From: Eudorina sp. 2006-703-Eu-15
Taxonomy: Eukaryota; Chlorophyta; Chlorophyceae; Chlamydomonadales; Volvocaceae
DNA: 64,000 nt
Direction of reading: 5' to 3'
Assembly (NCBI GenBank): GCA_003117195.1
Contig: BDSI01000013.1
Coordinates: 611,729-675,728 of the forward strand
Positions 1 to 10,160 of this stretch are shown here, one piece after another. The notes beneath the pieces were generated by a model that searched no databases, was not told where the DNA came from, and saw only the letters and a list, made by a program, of their open reading frames with translations. Both the position numbers and the translations under genes were made by a program. Every line of letters starts with the position of its first letter. The first letter of the stretch is position 1.

Positions 1-748
1 TTTGCGGCAACTGCTCAATCAAGTTCGGCTCGTTCGTTGTTACAACAGGACCTGCCATATCGTGGATACAGCAATCACGCTACCCACGGTAACTAGACCC
101 TTGCCATGCACCTGTTTGACCCTCAATTTAATACCCTACGCGGCCGACAGCTTATTACGACTTGTGACCGATGGAGGTCATGCATAGCCGGCATGCACAA
201 TTTGACGACATTGCGTGGACATTGAATAATCGCGTATCCCTCTGCTGCTACATCCCGCAACTGCACCTTTTACGTACATCCCGTAACGTATACGTCAAAT
301 ATATGTAATGTAACAAGAATCCCACAATAACGAGCAGGACATTGTGGTGCGGCTCCATACACAGCGCTTGTACAACAGTGCGTGTCAGCTAGATTGTGAT
401 GAAGGCTCCAGGAAATTCGCATATCTACGCAAGAAATATGGACATCGGAATATATATGTGACTGCACAATGTATATACGGTCCTCCTAGTACATGAGGGA
501 CAAGAAATATATCTCGCGCTCAGGGTTCACGAGTACGACGATCCGCTCTACCCGCCCCTAGCAAGCCAAGGAAGGTACTCCGCGACAACTCCTGCGCTGC
601 CTAATTACTGCCATGTATGTCGTTGCAAGTGCCGCACGATGCAGTGAGTAATGCTTTTATCTCAGGCCGACAGCCGATAGAAGCGCTGGCCGTGCGCGCG
701 TGCTCGATGCTGTGGATGGCGCATTCACCACACCCATGCATGCCCCCT

Positions 749-751
<3 letters not shown>
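1..751. other. no gene seen upstream of the first (TG)n tract
   Basis: No coding exon could be supported here on either strand. It lies beyond the stop codon (853-855) of the minus-strand pherophorin gene, so part of it probably holds that gene's 3' UTR and poly(A) site. The only volvocine-type TGTAA signal noticed on the minus strand is far downstream (about 37-41), so the transcript end is unresolved. Confidence 0.4.

Positions 752-831
<80 letters not shown>
752..831. repeat. (TG)n microsatellite, about 40 units
   Basis: Uninterrupted TG dinucleotides sit about 20 bp past the stop codon of the short-rod pherophorin, so they probably lie in its 3' UTR (as CA on the transcript). Open frames through the tract are repeat artefacts. 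Confidence 0.95.
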
Positions 832-833
<2 letters not shown>

Positions 834-852
834 CTATCGGTTGCGTGGCGAA

Positions 853-3800
853 TCACGCGATTCCCGCTAGCAGGCCCAGGGATGCCGGGTAGACAGGGCA
901 GCAGGACTTCTTGTCGTCGAACAGACTCAGGTAGCTGCGCGTCAGGACAGGGGGAGGCAGGAACACACGTGGGGGTGGGGGGGACAACGGACGGTGATTT
1001 GATGGTAAGGTTCAGGGTTTAAAAAACCCAACTGCCAGCGGCAAGCGGGACTGAAGGGTACCGAGATGCATGTACGGATTTTGTTGGTGTACCTCCCCTA
1101 GTTCAGTATTGTGCATGTAGTAAATGCCGTACGTACATCTACCCAGAGGTTGGGCCGCCATGGCGTTCACACATTCCCAGGGGTGCGAGATCGCAGATAT
1201 AGAAATCGTGTGCACGAACGGCTCGGTTCTCAGCCGAAAGCAGCGGCTGCAGCAGCAGCTGCAGCAGCAGCTGCAGCAGCAGCTGCAGCAGCAGCTGCAG
1301 CAGCAGCAGCAGCAGCTGCAGCAGCAGCTGCAGCAGCAGCAGCACGCTGTTTGCGCTGCTCACGCACGGAGTTGCACCCAAGCGGGCGGCGGTTTAGCAC
1401 GCATTCATGAATGAATGAATGGATGAATGAATGGATGAATGAATGAACGTTCATCATGTCAGCCGTACCCACCATCCGTTTCCGCTTCCCAGGCAGAGGG
1501 CGCTGAGCGGTACTGAGTTGACCAGCTGCAGACACAGCTGGGTGCCGTCCACGTCGGTGGGACTCAGGTTCAGCGGCGTGGCTGCGAGGAGCGAGGAGCG
1601 AGCGCCGCCGGCGGCGGGGACACGGGCGGGAGAGCATCAGCTGTATGTCAAAGCATGATTGATGAGTTACAAGTTCAGAATACTATATTGCATACGTCTG
1701 GACCACGAAGCACGAAGTCACGCACGGCGGCGGGGCGCTGCAATTTGATTTAATTGCGCCTGCTGTGTAACCGAGTTGGGACTGCTGGCGTCTGGGCGGG
1801 TGTGCCGCGCGCGGTCGATTGCGGTCGACCGACGGAGGCAGAGCACGCCTGCTCACCGCGGAGGGCGTTTTCGCCTTGAACGCCGAAGATGGGCGAAAGG
1901 AAGCGCGGCAGGTATGCGGGCGGGCTGTATACGTAGAACCCCTTTACGGCCTTGCGCTTGGTGTCATCTGTGTGGAACGAAGACGGACGGTAGGTGACCG
2001 GCGTTAACAGAACGTTCCTGCGGTTTTAGTGTACGCTTCGTCCCAGCCAATAATGTCGCGCGCACAGGCTGCAAACCGTACAACGCGCATACTGAAACGA
2101 AAAAACTAAAATCAACGATCCAGGCACGCGCGCGTGGTAACCCGTGCGATACGGAACAGTACAGTAGCAAATCAACATGCATGCATGGCAGTAGTGCGAT
2201 TAGGCCATGCGACTAGCTACTTCGTGCGGCGGCCCGCCCCTGCAGTGGGGTGCGAGGCTGCGAGTTATTGCCCCGGGTACGTGACAGTATCGACACCCAC
2301 GCTCGCTCGCACCTGCCCAGAACTCGACCTTGCTGATGCCCGCGGCGCAGTTACTCTGCGAATTCGTGGAAGGTGCAACAACGTATGCATCAACTAACGG
2401 CGGCAGCGAAGCGCAGACAGGGCCTGCTGCATGTTGCTAAGCAGATCCAGCGTTGCAGACTTTTAACGGAGGCGCCCGGGTACCGTATAGTATGTCCGGC
2501 AGGACGTTGGTGTTTGCTGGCTGAATGAGATGCATGGTTTCATCAGACGCGACCCTGTAACGGTTAAAAAGACGCGCACCGACACGGGCTGCAGTACCTA
2601 GACCGGTGCGCGATCCGCAGCGGCTGGCGATACGGAAAGACTGCTGGCAAGCACGGCTTGCCATGCCGTTCATCGACAAAACAGTCTATGTTCCGTTGGC
2701 ATTGCACCGGCTGGGACTCAGAGACCGTCGTCCAGTTCGCTCGGTAATTGCCGTCCGCCCTCAGATGGCAATTCGTGCTTACCGGCTTGCGGACCACGTC
2801 CGGCAGTACGCCCAGCGTGAAGCAGTACAGGGTGGTGGTGGCGCTCCCCGGACGAGTCGTGACGGTGGGCTGTGCGAAGACAGGGGTGATGTACTGCGTC
2901 TTGTTGCACCTGCGTACCAACGGCAGAGCGCGCGGTGTTGACAGCGTGGGCGTGTTCCCCATATTATTAATAGCCGTATACATATGATCCTGCAAACGCT
3001 CCCACGATACCATCCTGTATGTGCGTTGTTACCTGCAGTAGGGGAAGGGGTTGGGCTCCGGCGTGCAGTCCGTGCCGCCCTGCAGGGTGATGCAGTCGGT
3101 CTCGCCCGAGGTCACGGCGATGCTGTAGCCGCCCGACGTGGCGGGGCAGACGTTGGCTTTCAGCAGCTCGACCAGGATGTTGATCTGGTTCTGGAGGAAA
3201 GCCTGAACCGCCAGGGCGTCAGCGACGGAGGCGAAGGTGCCGCAGATCTGGATGTTCAGCGGCGAGCACAGGTTAGGATCGACCGTGAAGTTCTTGACGA
3301 GGACAATGCCCTGAGCGGCGAGCTGGGTGCTGATGGGGCCGACGAGCAGCTGCTGGATAAGCGCGCAGGTCAGGTTGTCGAAGCGATACGGCGGGAAGTC
3401 CAGCAGCGGGGGAAGCAGGCGAACGTTGATGCAGACGGTGCACGGCGGCGGCGGTGGCGGGGTGAAGGGACGCGGCGGGCGGGGAGAGGGCGGGGGCGGC
3501 GGGGGCTTGGGCAGCCCAGTGGTAGACTGCGGGCAGCAGGCACCGGTGCTGTTGTTGCTGTTGAACATGGCGATGCGGCATACACCAGGTGCCGCGTTGG
3601 CGGGCGGCTTGCAGAGCTCCTCCAGGGTATCGCAGCCGGTGTCATTCCTGCCGGCCGTCAGGTTCAGGCAGATCTGGGTGCCGTTGCTGCCCAGCCCCAG
3701 GCCCAGGCTGGTAAGGCGCAGCACCACGGAGCCGGGCGGGCCCTGGTCCGCGAAGTTAAAGTTGGGGCCGACGGCGGTGAAGAGACCGTTGAGGGTGGCC

Positions 3801-4807
3801 TTGACGGTGGCGCTCTTGACGGCGCAGGCGGGGTACGTGTCGATCTGCACAGAGAGGAAACACACAGCAAACACGGAGTACGGACGACCAAGTGCGCAAC
3901 GATTGGACGGACCGAGGTCCAATTCGAGTCTTAGCTTTGGTTGTCCCTGTCATCTCGAAATAAGTCAATCGGCCCAATCGAATCCTCAGAGAAATGACAG
4001 GAAAGTGAACCCAGCGGTCAGGTGTGCCACTCCGCCTGATAATTGTAGGTCTGGCTCATAATAGATCTGGCCCATGATCGTAGAACTGGCTCATGTCAAT
4101 GGCGCAGGCCGTGGAGCTGTAAAAGCCGGAGGTATGCTTGTTTGCTGTTTCGGTAAGCGGCCGTTCATGTCTTCACAGCCCCCCACACCTCCCGACAAAG
4201 CAACATTCTGACCTCGATCTTCTTCAGGTCGACTTTGCAGCAGGTGGAGTTGCAGGGCCTGACCAGCAGCGTGAAGCAGTACTGACCGCCGCCCTTGACC
4301 ACCACGGTGGGAGCCAGGCTGTAGGCCGACTGGCTCCGGTCGCAGCGGCAGTAGGGGAAGTTCACGAACTCGCCGGTCTGGATGCCCTCGGGGGGTTCGA
4401 TGACGTCGATGTCGGCCAGGGCACCGCGAAGAATCGACCTGCGACATGAATTGGTGGGAGGGAGACCAGGTACGTTCGGTGTGGCTCAGTCAGTCGCATG
4501 TAAGACACTTGATGAAACGCGAAACACGCAGTACACCAGCATGCCAACACGTCTGTAATCAAGGAGAAGCAATGTGTAAATTTATGCCGTGTCATGTGAG
4601 AGATGAATGTCATCGCCCTTCCGTACGTTCCGCTGCTGTATGTCAGAATGTCCCGTACGTGCGTATCCGGCAGCCGAGGTCGAGGGGTAACCCCAGTCCC
4701 ACCAGCCTTCATATACTTTGATGCCTTCGATTAGATGCCTTCGCTTACCCGCACAAATTTATTGCCACGGCCGCGAGCCAGGCAACATTGCGGTCCGATC
4801 GCCTCAT
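853..4807 (-). CDS. pherophorin-family extracellular matrix glycoprotein, short Pro-rich linker (8 exons)
   Basis: Secreted extracellular-matrix glycoprotein with two pherophorin (DUF3707-type) domains joined by a Pro-rich linker. Exons on the complement: 4807-4749, 4438-4213, 3844-3033, 2909-2783, 2355-2313, 1967-1857, 1581-1473, 934-853. They join in phase to 523 codons (522 aa). Exon 1 encodes the start of a signal peptide, MRRSDRNVAWLAAVAINLCG, continued in exon 2 to an Ala-Leu-Ala site before DIDV. Exon 2 carries [10 protein letters not shown]. Exon 3 holds the rest of domain 1 (NSTGACCP), a linker of only about 24 residues, and the start of domain 2 (CTVCINV, EPNPFPYC). Exons 4-8 carry CNKTQ, SKVEFWAD, QLCLQLVNS and LFDDKKSCCP. 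All cysteines typical of the domain appear present, so the gene looks functional. Its exon borders match those of the paralogue at 15.2-22.7 kb. Exon 1 is inferred from hydrophobicity, a GTAAGC donor and phase; the other exons also have family support. Confidence 0.88.
1246..1345. repeat. CTG/CAG trinucleotide tract with PvuII/PstI-like palindromes
   Basis: CAGCAG and CTGCAG words alternate for about 100 bp. The tract lies inside the last intron (935-1472) of the short-rod pherophorin. CAGCTG and CTGCAG are self-complementary, so either strand could fold. The poly-Gln, poly-Ala and poly-Leu frames through it are not considered coding. Confidence 0.9.
1404..1447. repeat. (GAAT/GGAT)n microsatellite
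   Basis: Repeats of gaatgaatggat type in the last intron of the short-rod pherophorin. Similar ATTC-type tails end the dispersed repeats at 11.15 and 23.69 kb, so this could be an old retroposon tail. Confidence 0.7.
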
Positions 4808-5561
4808 TATGTACGTCGATGTCACAACTGGGCCAGTATGCCGCTCGCCTGTAATAATCCCGTTGCAGGCAACAGAGTCCAGAACAACAAGATTCGGTGA
4901 CATACGCTTTTGTGTGCTCAGCCCTGATTATATGGGTTGAAAATCATCGGCCGAGCGAATCGTACAGTCGGCGGTTGTTTAATGCTTCGCGCCGGAACGC
5001 TGACCCGATTACCGTACTGATGCGAACTGGGAAAAACGGGTTGTGAAGGCCCTGGTAATTTGGAAGCCATCGGGAATCGACATCTTTCTTCGCATCGAAC
5101 CTGAGTCAAGCGCCGATGTCGTTAAAACCCCCTCCAGCGGCCTAACGCGGCGATTGACAGCGGGGCTACGGCGATGTCGCAATTTCGCCCGCCGACTCAC
5201 ACCCATCATATGTGCATATCAACATTTGAAAAACTGTCACGAAATTACGTACTACACCCAAGGACCTGCTCAGTCGGCCTGCCCCGATCGAAAGTCCATC
5301 CTCACAGTAAAAATACGTTGTCCTCGTCTGCTCTTGTAAGATTTAAAGGGAAGAAATAATGTAACTATACTTTGATTTATAATTTGGTTTACGAAGTTAT
5401 TTAGCCAAGTTTAGCTGTCGAATGGACAGTCAGCAAAATCCACGCACAATGACGCAGGCTATGCACGCCGCAAGCCAGGGAATCAAAAATCTTTACAAAA
5501 ATTCAGTGCATAAACTTGATACGATGCTCTGTTCTTCCCCGATCTTGCCTGCAAGCTTGTC
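4808..5561. other. intergenic, nothing recognised
   Basis: AT-richer spacer between the short-rod pherophorin start and the left end of the retroelement. It should contain the pherophorin promoter; no convincing TATA box or other element was identified. Confidence 0.4.
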
Positions 5562-5600
5562 GTTGGCGACCAAGCCACCGACGGGCAACGGTACCGAGTT
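5562..5600. repeat. 39-bp direct repeat, left copy
   Basis: Identical, in the same orientation, to 10992-11030. It contains the word caccgacgggcaacggtacc. The flanks differ immediately outside, as expected for a split direct repeat of a PAT-like element. Confidence 0.85.
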
Positions 5601-5738
5601 TGTTACTCCAGCGCTGCCCTTCGCTGCTAGCTTAAACGCAAAACCTTAGAGGAACGACAACTTGCCAGGGCAAAAAGGGAGGAGCGCTGACATGGACCTT
5701 ACACTGCAGACCGAAGAGAGAAAAGGCAAAAGCCCACC

Positions 5739-6668
5739 TCAGTGAAGGCCCATCTGCCGTGTCAGGCCGATCGCGCCGTCCACCGTGCGCCGAGTGTATA
5801 GCGCCACCATCCGAGGCGACACCCAGCGGCCGTGCGCCATGCGCAGCTCCGCCGCCACACCAGCATCCGCGGCGGCAGAGTTGCCCCCAATCCGCATAGA
5901 GTGCGGCGTGATGCGCTTGTCGATCCCGGCCTCCGCGCACATTGCCGCCAGGCGCGCCCGGAAGGCCTCGTAGGACATGCTCCGCACCGGGGCTTGGAGC
6001 GAGCCCGTGAGTCGCTGCAGCCGCCCTCCGGCTGCGGTGTGCTGCACTGTGCGCAGCAAAGGCCCTACATCCTCCTCTGGCGACTGCGGCTGGCGGCGGT
6101 ACGCCCCCTGCTCCAACAGCCTTGTGACCAGTCGCACGGGGCAAGCCGGCCCGCCGATGAGGCCGACCACCACCCACGCCCCTTTCCACAACTGGTCCGT
6201 CTTCGACCTGGGGATGAAAACTTCCAGGTGGGTGTCAGTGACTACCAGCAGGTCTTGGTGCACGCAGACTTCCGCAAGCTCGTCAAAGCGCAGGAAACCG
6301 AAGAAAGCGAGAGAGATGGCGGCGCACATCATCAGCTGCAGGAGCTCCGCGCCTTGTGGCGCAAACCGCTCGACTAGCACCTGGAGGTCAGCGAGCGTCA
6401 GTGCGTCCCTCAGGGCGGGGCGAGGGACTAGGTGCTTCGCAGCTAGCCGGCGCACTGCTTGGCAAACCGGGTGAGATGTGGGTGATGATACCCCCACGGC
6501 CGTGAAGTGATGATGAATCGCGCCACTGGCCTGGCGGACACGCCCTTCGCCCACTGCGTCCTCTGCTGCCGACAGATAGACGCTGAAAAGGTACAGGCCC
6601 ACCACGACAGGTGGCGTCTCGTACACTGATCCTGGTAGTTTCCGGTCCTTCTGCCAAGGGGGTCTCAT
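5739..6668 (-). CDS. tyrosine recombinase (integrase) of the DIRS/PAT element
   Basis: A 309-aa protein that replaces the DDE integrase in this retroelement class and inserts the circular DNA copy by strand exchange through a phosphotyrosine. The catalytic set is visible: Arg127 in FGFLRFDEL, a Lys near 155 (RSKTD), His256 and Arg259 in HSMRIGG, His279 in MAHGRW, and the nucleophile Tyr291 in VALYTRR. The annotated ATG at 6668 lacks the usual N-terminal core-binding region. A matching segment (DSTLQSLADSFVQKAGGM) is open in another frame at about 6774-6665, so a frameshift near 6660 or translation coupled to the RT frame is likely. Its C-terminus is near the element's 3' end. Confidence 0.9.
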   Translation of the reverse strand: MRPPWQKDRKLPGSVYETPPVVVGLYLFSVYLSAAEDAVGEGRVRQASGAIHHHFTAVGVSSPTSHPVCQAVRRLAAKHLVPRPALRDALTLADLQVLVERFAPQGAELLQLMMCAAISLAFFGFLRFDELAEVCVHQDLLVVTDTHLEVFIPRSKTDQLWKGAWVVVGLIGGPACPVRLVTRLLEQGAYRRQPQSPEEDVGPLLRTVQHTAAGGRLQRLTGSLQAPVRSMSYEAFRARLAAMCAEAGIDKRITPHSMRIGGNSAAADAGVAAELRMAHGRWVSPRMVALYTRRTVDGAIGLTRQMGLH

Positions 6669-6785
6669 AGATGGCGGCCGAGCGGGCGGCTATCATACCG
6701 CCTGCCTTTTGCACAAAGCTGTCGGCCAACGACTGCAGGGTGCTGTCGCTGGTCCCGGCCAGCGACCCAAGCAAGGCGGAGGATC

Positions 6786-9125
6786 TCAGCGCCGCCTCTG
6801 CGAGGGGGGCAATAGCGGATCAGCGGGGACGGTGAACCTGCCGGGGCTGTCCGCGGCGAAATCGAGCAACAGCGCCATGACCCGCCACTTCCCGGCGCCC
6901 CTGGGCAAAGCTCTCTCTCCAGGCTTAAGGACAGCTGGCGCCCAGCCCAGGACCCGCACTCCGTGGACGAAACGCCTGAAAGTACGCCCGTCCGGCGTGA
7001 GGAAAGACCAAACGGCGGGTTTGCCCAGCACCGCCTCCCCCAGCGGAACCGGAAAGCGTCGACCCCTGCCGTATCTGGAGTGAAAAAAACGCGAGTAGTA
7101 GGTTGGGAGTTGGTGGTTAGATGCGGAGGCGAACAGGTCGATGTCGAAGGGGCCCCAGCGCTTCTCCAGTTCGCGGAAAACGGCGCGCTTCAGGCTCCAG
7201 TCGTCGGGCTCGCGCATTTTCGAGAAGTAGTCCGCGAGCTGGTTTCGCCCACGGGGCCGCCATTCAGCTTGGAGCCTGATGTCACGCTCCACGCACCACC
7301 ACAGCAACTTGTACGCCACCTCGTAGCATGCGTCCGCCTTGGCCGCGCCCTTGTTGATGATGTTGGCTGAGTTGAGGTTGTCAGTGATTACTCGCACGCG
7401 GTGACCGTCCAGCCCCGCCGGGCTCCTGAACGACTGCAAGGCGTTGAGCACGGCCTGTAGCTCCTGTGGCGTTGACGAGAAGCTACGTGTCCTGCTGTCC
7501 CAGCCGCCGCTCGCTACCGCCAGTTTGCCGCCTAGTACAGTCCAGGCGCCCCACCCTCCAAGGGACGCCGCCGAGCTACCGGCGGCATCACAGTGGATGA
7601 TGGAGTAGACACGTGTGGGCTCCCACAGGCCCCTCCTGCCGTTGAAAAACACGAAATACTCCTTCCAGAACTCCAGGTCCGCCCGGGCTTCCTCTGAAAG
7701 GGCGAGGTGGGAGCTCCACGAACGGCGCGTCTCAATCAGATGGCCAAGACCCCTGGTGCGGAGCCGCGACCAGGGGCCGAAACCCCAGCTCATTGCTAGG
7801 AGCTGCCCCTTGATGGACGCAATCGCCCGCACCGGAACCCGCCGAGAGGTGAGGGACCGATCTATCGCTTCCATAACGCGTACGCGCTTATCCTCCGGCA
7901 CGATGAAGACACCTTCCCTGGTATCTAAGAGCATGCCCAGGTAGCGGAAGCGCTGCACCGGTTCGCCAAGCAGGGATTTTTCCCGGTTCACCACGAACCC
8001 CAACCGGGCCAGGTCGGCCAGCACCCGCCGCCTGCACTGCACCAACCGGTTGGGATCTTGGTCGGCGTGAAATTGGTCGTCAATGTAGCCGCTGCATCGC
8101 CAGCCCTGTCTCCGCCAGCCTCGCAAGACCTCCCTGGTCAACTTGGTGAACGCCCAGCATGCACTGGCGATGCCGAAAGGCAGCTGGGTAAAGACGTAGA
8201 ACTTCCCCCGCCAGCAGAAACCGAGGTACTTCCAGCAGTCTTGACGTATGTCGAGGTGGTGGTAGCCGCTCTTCAGATCGATGGTGAAAACGTAATCATC
8301 CGGCAACAGGAAACCAGGCGCCGCCTTGAGGTCTTCGTACCGGAACTTCGGCACATGGAGATAGTCATTTACTGGGCGCCCGTCAAAGATAAGCCGTTTC
8401 TTGCCGCCCTGCTGCTCCACCACCCCCAGCGGGCAGACCATGTATGGCTTGGTCTTCACTGCAAGAATGGACTTCGAGGCCAGCAGGTCTGCAATCGCTT
8501 GGTCAACAAACTCGGCGTGCTCCTCAGTCGAGGCGTGGTTGCGGTAGAAACCAGGTGGCGGGGGGTTTCCGTCCTTCCACGACAGCGGGAAACCTTGCCG
8601 CACCCAATCGAGGATGAGCGTATTAGAAGTGATGTCGTACCAATCCTGCACGCAACCCCGCAGCCTGCCCCGCATGACAGGAAGCTGCCTGTCCTTGCTT
8701 CCCGGGGTTGACATGGACGGCCCCGTATTAGAGAACTCGCCGAGGTTGTCCTCAAAACCACCCTCCCCTCCTGGGTAGCTCGTACCTTCGCCTTGCACCG
8801 CCGGCCGGGCTGGCTCCTGACGGTGCCGTACACGCGGTGCCTGCTCAGGTGCACGGGCTGTTTGTGGGAGTAAGCCATCCTTAGACGCAACCGCCAGCCG
8901 TTTCGGAGGCGGCGCTAGTGGTGACGCGATTCTCCTCCGCTGCTCCCGATCCTGCTGAAAATCGCGCAGAGCCAAACTGAGCGGGTTGGCGCTCGAGGCC
9001 AGCTTCTGCTGTGCAAAATCCCTGCCGAACTCCTCATCCGCTTTCTGAGCGGACTCAAGCAGTGCTACTCTGTCTCTTGAGTGCCGGACCAGACCCTTAA
9101 TAGCAGCGAACTTGCTCCAGTTCAT
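6786..9125 (-). CDS. reverse transcriptase / RNase H polyprotein of the DIRS/PAT element
   Basis: About 779 aa from the ATG at 9125. The N-terminal 150 residues are unassigned. The reverse transcriptase follows, with KRLIFDGRPVN, the first catalytic Asp in FTIDLKSGYHHLD (about residue 283), QLPFGIASACWAF, and the YIDD catalytic pair (about 347-350). The RNase H domain starts with HCDAAGS (Asp about 513) and continues through STPQELQAV and RVITDNLNSANI. After it comes the WGPFDIDLFAS...NHQLPTYYSRF block typical of DIRS and PAT elements. No methyltransferase domain was seen. The frame is uninterrupted and conserved, indicating a young copy. Confidence 0.93.
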   Translation of the reverse strand: MNWSKFAAIKGLVRHSRDRVALLESAQKADEEFGRDFAQQKLASSANPLSLALRDFQQDREQRRRIASPLAPPPKRLAVASKDGLLPQTARAPEQAPRVRHRQEPARPAVQGEGTSYPGGEGGFEDNLGEFSNTGPSMSTPGSKDRQLPVMRGRLRGCVQDWYDITSNTLILDWVRQGFPLSWKDGNPPPPGFYRNHASTEEHAEFVDQAIADLLASKSILAVKTKPYMVCPLGVVEQQGGKKRLIFDGRPVNDYLHVPKFRYEDLKAAPGFLLPDDYVFTIDLKSGYHHLDIRQDCWKYLGFCWRGKFYVFTQLPFGIASACWAFTKLTREVLRGWRRQGWRCSGYIDDQFHADQDPNRLVQCRRRVLADLARLGFVVNREKSLLGEPVQRFRYLGMLLDTREGVFIVPEDKRVRVMEAIDRSLTSRRVPVRAIASIKGQLLAMSWGFGPWSRLRTRGLGHLIETRRSWSSHLALSEEARADLEFWKEYFVFFNGRRGLWEPTRVYSIIHCDAAGSSAASLGGWGAWTVLGGKLAVASGGWDSRTRSFSSTPQELQAVLNALQSFRSPAGLDGHRVRVITDNLNSANIINKGAAKADACYEVAYKLLWWCVERDIRLQAEWRPRGRNQLADYFSKMREPDDWSLKRAVFRELEKRWGPFDIDLFASASNHQLPTYYSRFFHSRYGRGRRFPVPLGEAVLGKPAVWSFLTPDGRTFRRFVHGVRVLGWAPAVLKPGERALPRGAGKWRVMALLLDFAADSPGRFTVPADPLLPPSQRRR

Positions 9126-9631
9126 GTCGATGGGAAGGGACTGGCCGGTGCGGGCTGGCACAATTCACGCTGCGACCGCAGCAACACGGATTGCGGGGCA
9201 TACCAGCCAGGCAGCGATGAAGGAAAAGAAATAGAGGCAGTTGGAACAAGAGGAAAGCGCGAAGCGAAAAGCGCGAACAGGTTTACAACGCAAGGGCAAG
9301 CCTGCTTAGTCCCTCCCACCCGCCTGCCACCGGGGCAACGGCCTCAACAGGCAAAACAAGCAAGGCCCCCCCCCAGCCGAGCGACCGACGCGCCAGACCC
9401 TCCCCGGCAGGACAGACAGCGCAACCGCGCTGTCAGGTCGAAAAATTAACTCAAGCGCCACCGCGCTGACAGAACACGGGACCTTCCCAAGCAAAGAGCG
9501 CGACCGCGCCATCTCGGAACTGGAACAAACCCAAGGGCGCAACCGCGCCGCAATTGGGCTGCGCGTCCCGCGCCACAAACCGTGACCCTCGCGTCCGCCA
9601 GACATGACCGCTCCCACAGCGGTCCCGGACA

Positions 9632-9911
9632 TTACTTGCGCCGCTTATAGCGGTCTCCTCGCTCGCGCTCCGGCGACCTCCGCGGCGGCGACCGGTCACG
9701 CTCCCGGTCGTAACGGCTTCCACCGCCGGTGCGGGTTCCTCCGCCACCACCGCCGTTCCCGCCGCCGCGGCGCCGGCTCCCGCTACTCCCGCTGCCCCCG
9801 CCGCGGCCGTTGTCCGTGCGCGCCGCCTCCAATGCGGCCGCAGCAGTGGTGGGGTTAAACACCGTCGACTCTGGCGCGAGGAGGCAGTTGGTGAGCTGCG
9901 AGTTCGTGTAA
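9632..9911 (-). pseudogene. C-terminal Gag-like fragment, Gly/Arg-rich
   Basis: Open frame with the N-terminal run SYTNSQLTNCLLAPESTVF, then a Gly-Arg-Ser-rich tail ending in RDRSPPRRSPERERGD, like the basic nucleic-acid-binding tail of Gag-type ORF1 proteins. It continues the 9912-10160 frame after a one-base frame change near 9915. No CCHC knuckle was seen. Either a frameshift mutation or programmed frameshifting separates the pieces. Confidence 0.5.
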
Positions 9912-10160
9912 CTAACGCAACATAGCGTTGAGACCGCAGCCCGGCTGTGTGCCCAGGTGCTCGGCCGACTGCACGGCGATCTGCAGGATAGACTTCAAGG
10001 CCTTCGTGCAGAATTCCGCCGTAGCGTCACCAAGCTCCACCTCCGACAGTGTCTCCACCAGCAGCAGGAGGGTCTTGTACAGCTTTTGGTGGCCCTCGAT
10101 GGCGGTTGTGAACGGTGCGCTAGCCGTAGCGCAGAGCAGCGAGCGAGTGGACCATACCAC
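9912..10160 (-). pseudogene. middle Gag-like fragment
   Basis: An 82-residue open stretch with a helical pattern (GHQKLYKTLLLLVETLSEVE). It overlaps the end of the acidic upstream frame and lies in a different frame from both neighbours. It is read as the middle of the element's Gag-like protein because of its position and continuity. No residue-level motif identifies it. Confidence 0.45.

Noticed and set aside
1124..1414. Poly-Gln protein with regulatory-type repeat
   Set aside because: The CAG tract lies within an intron of the minus-strand pherophorin and the frame has no conserved flanks.
2984..3934. 316-codon plus-strand frame over the short-rod pherophorin
   Set aside because: Antisense of exon 3; Ala/Gly/Arg/Asp-rich shadow with no domain, while the minus frame carries the pherophorin cysteines.
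8058..8711. 217-codon plus-strand frame
   Set aside because: Antisense shadow of the conserved RT domain of the retroelement.
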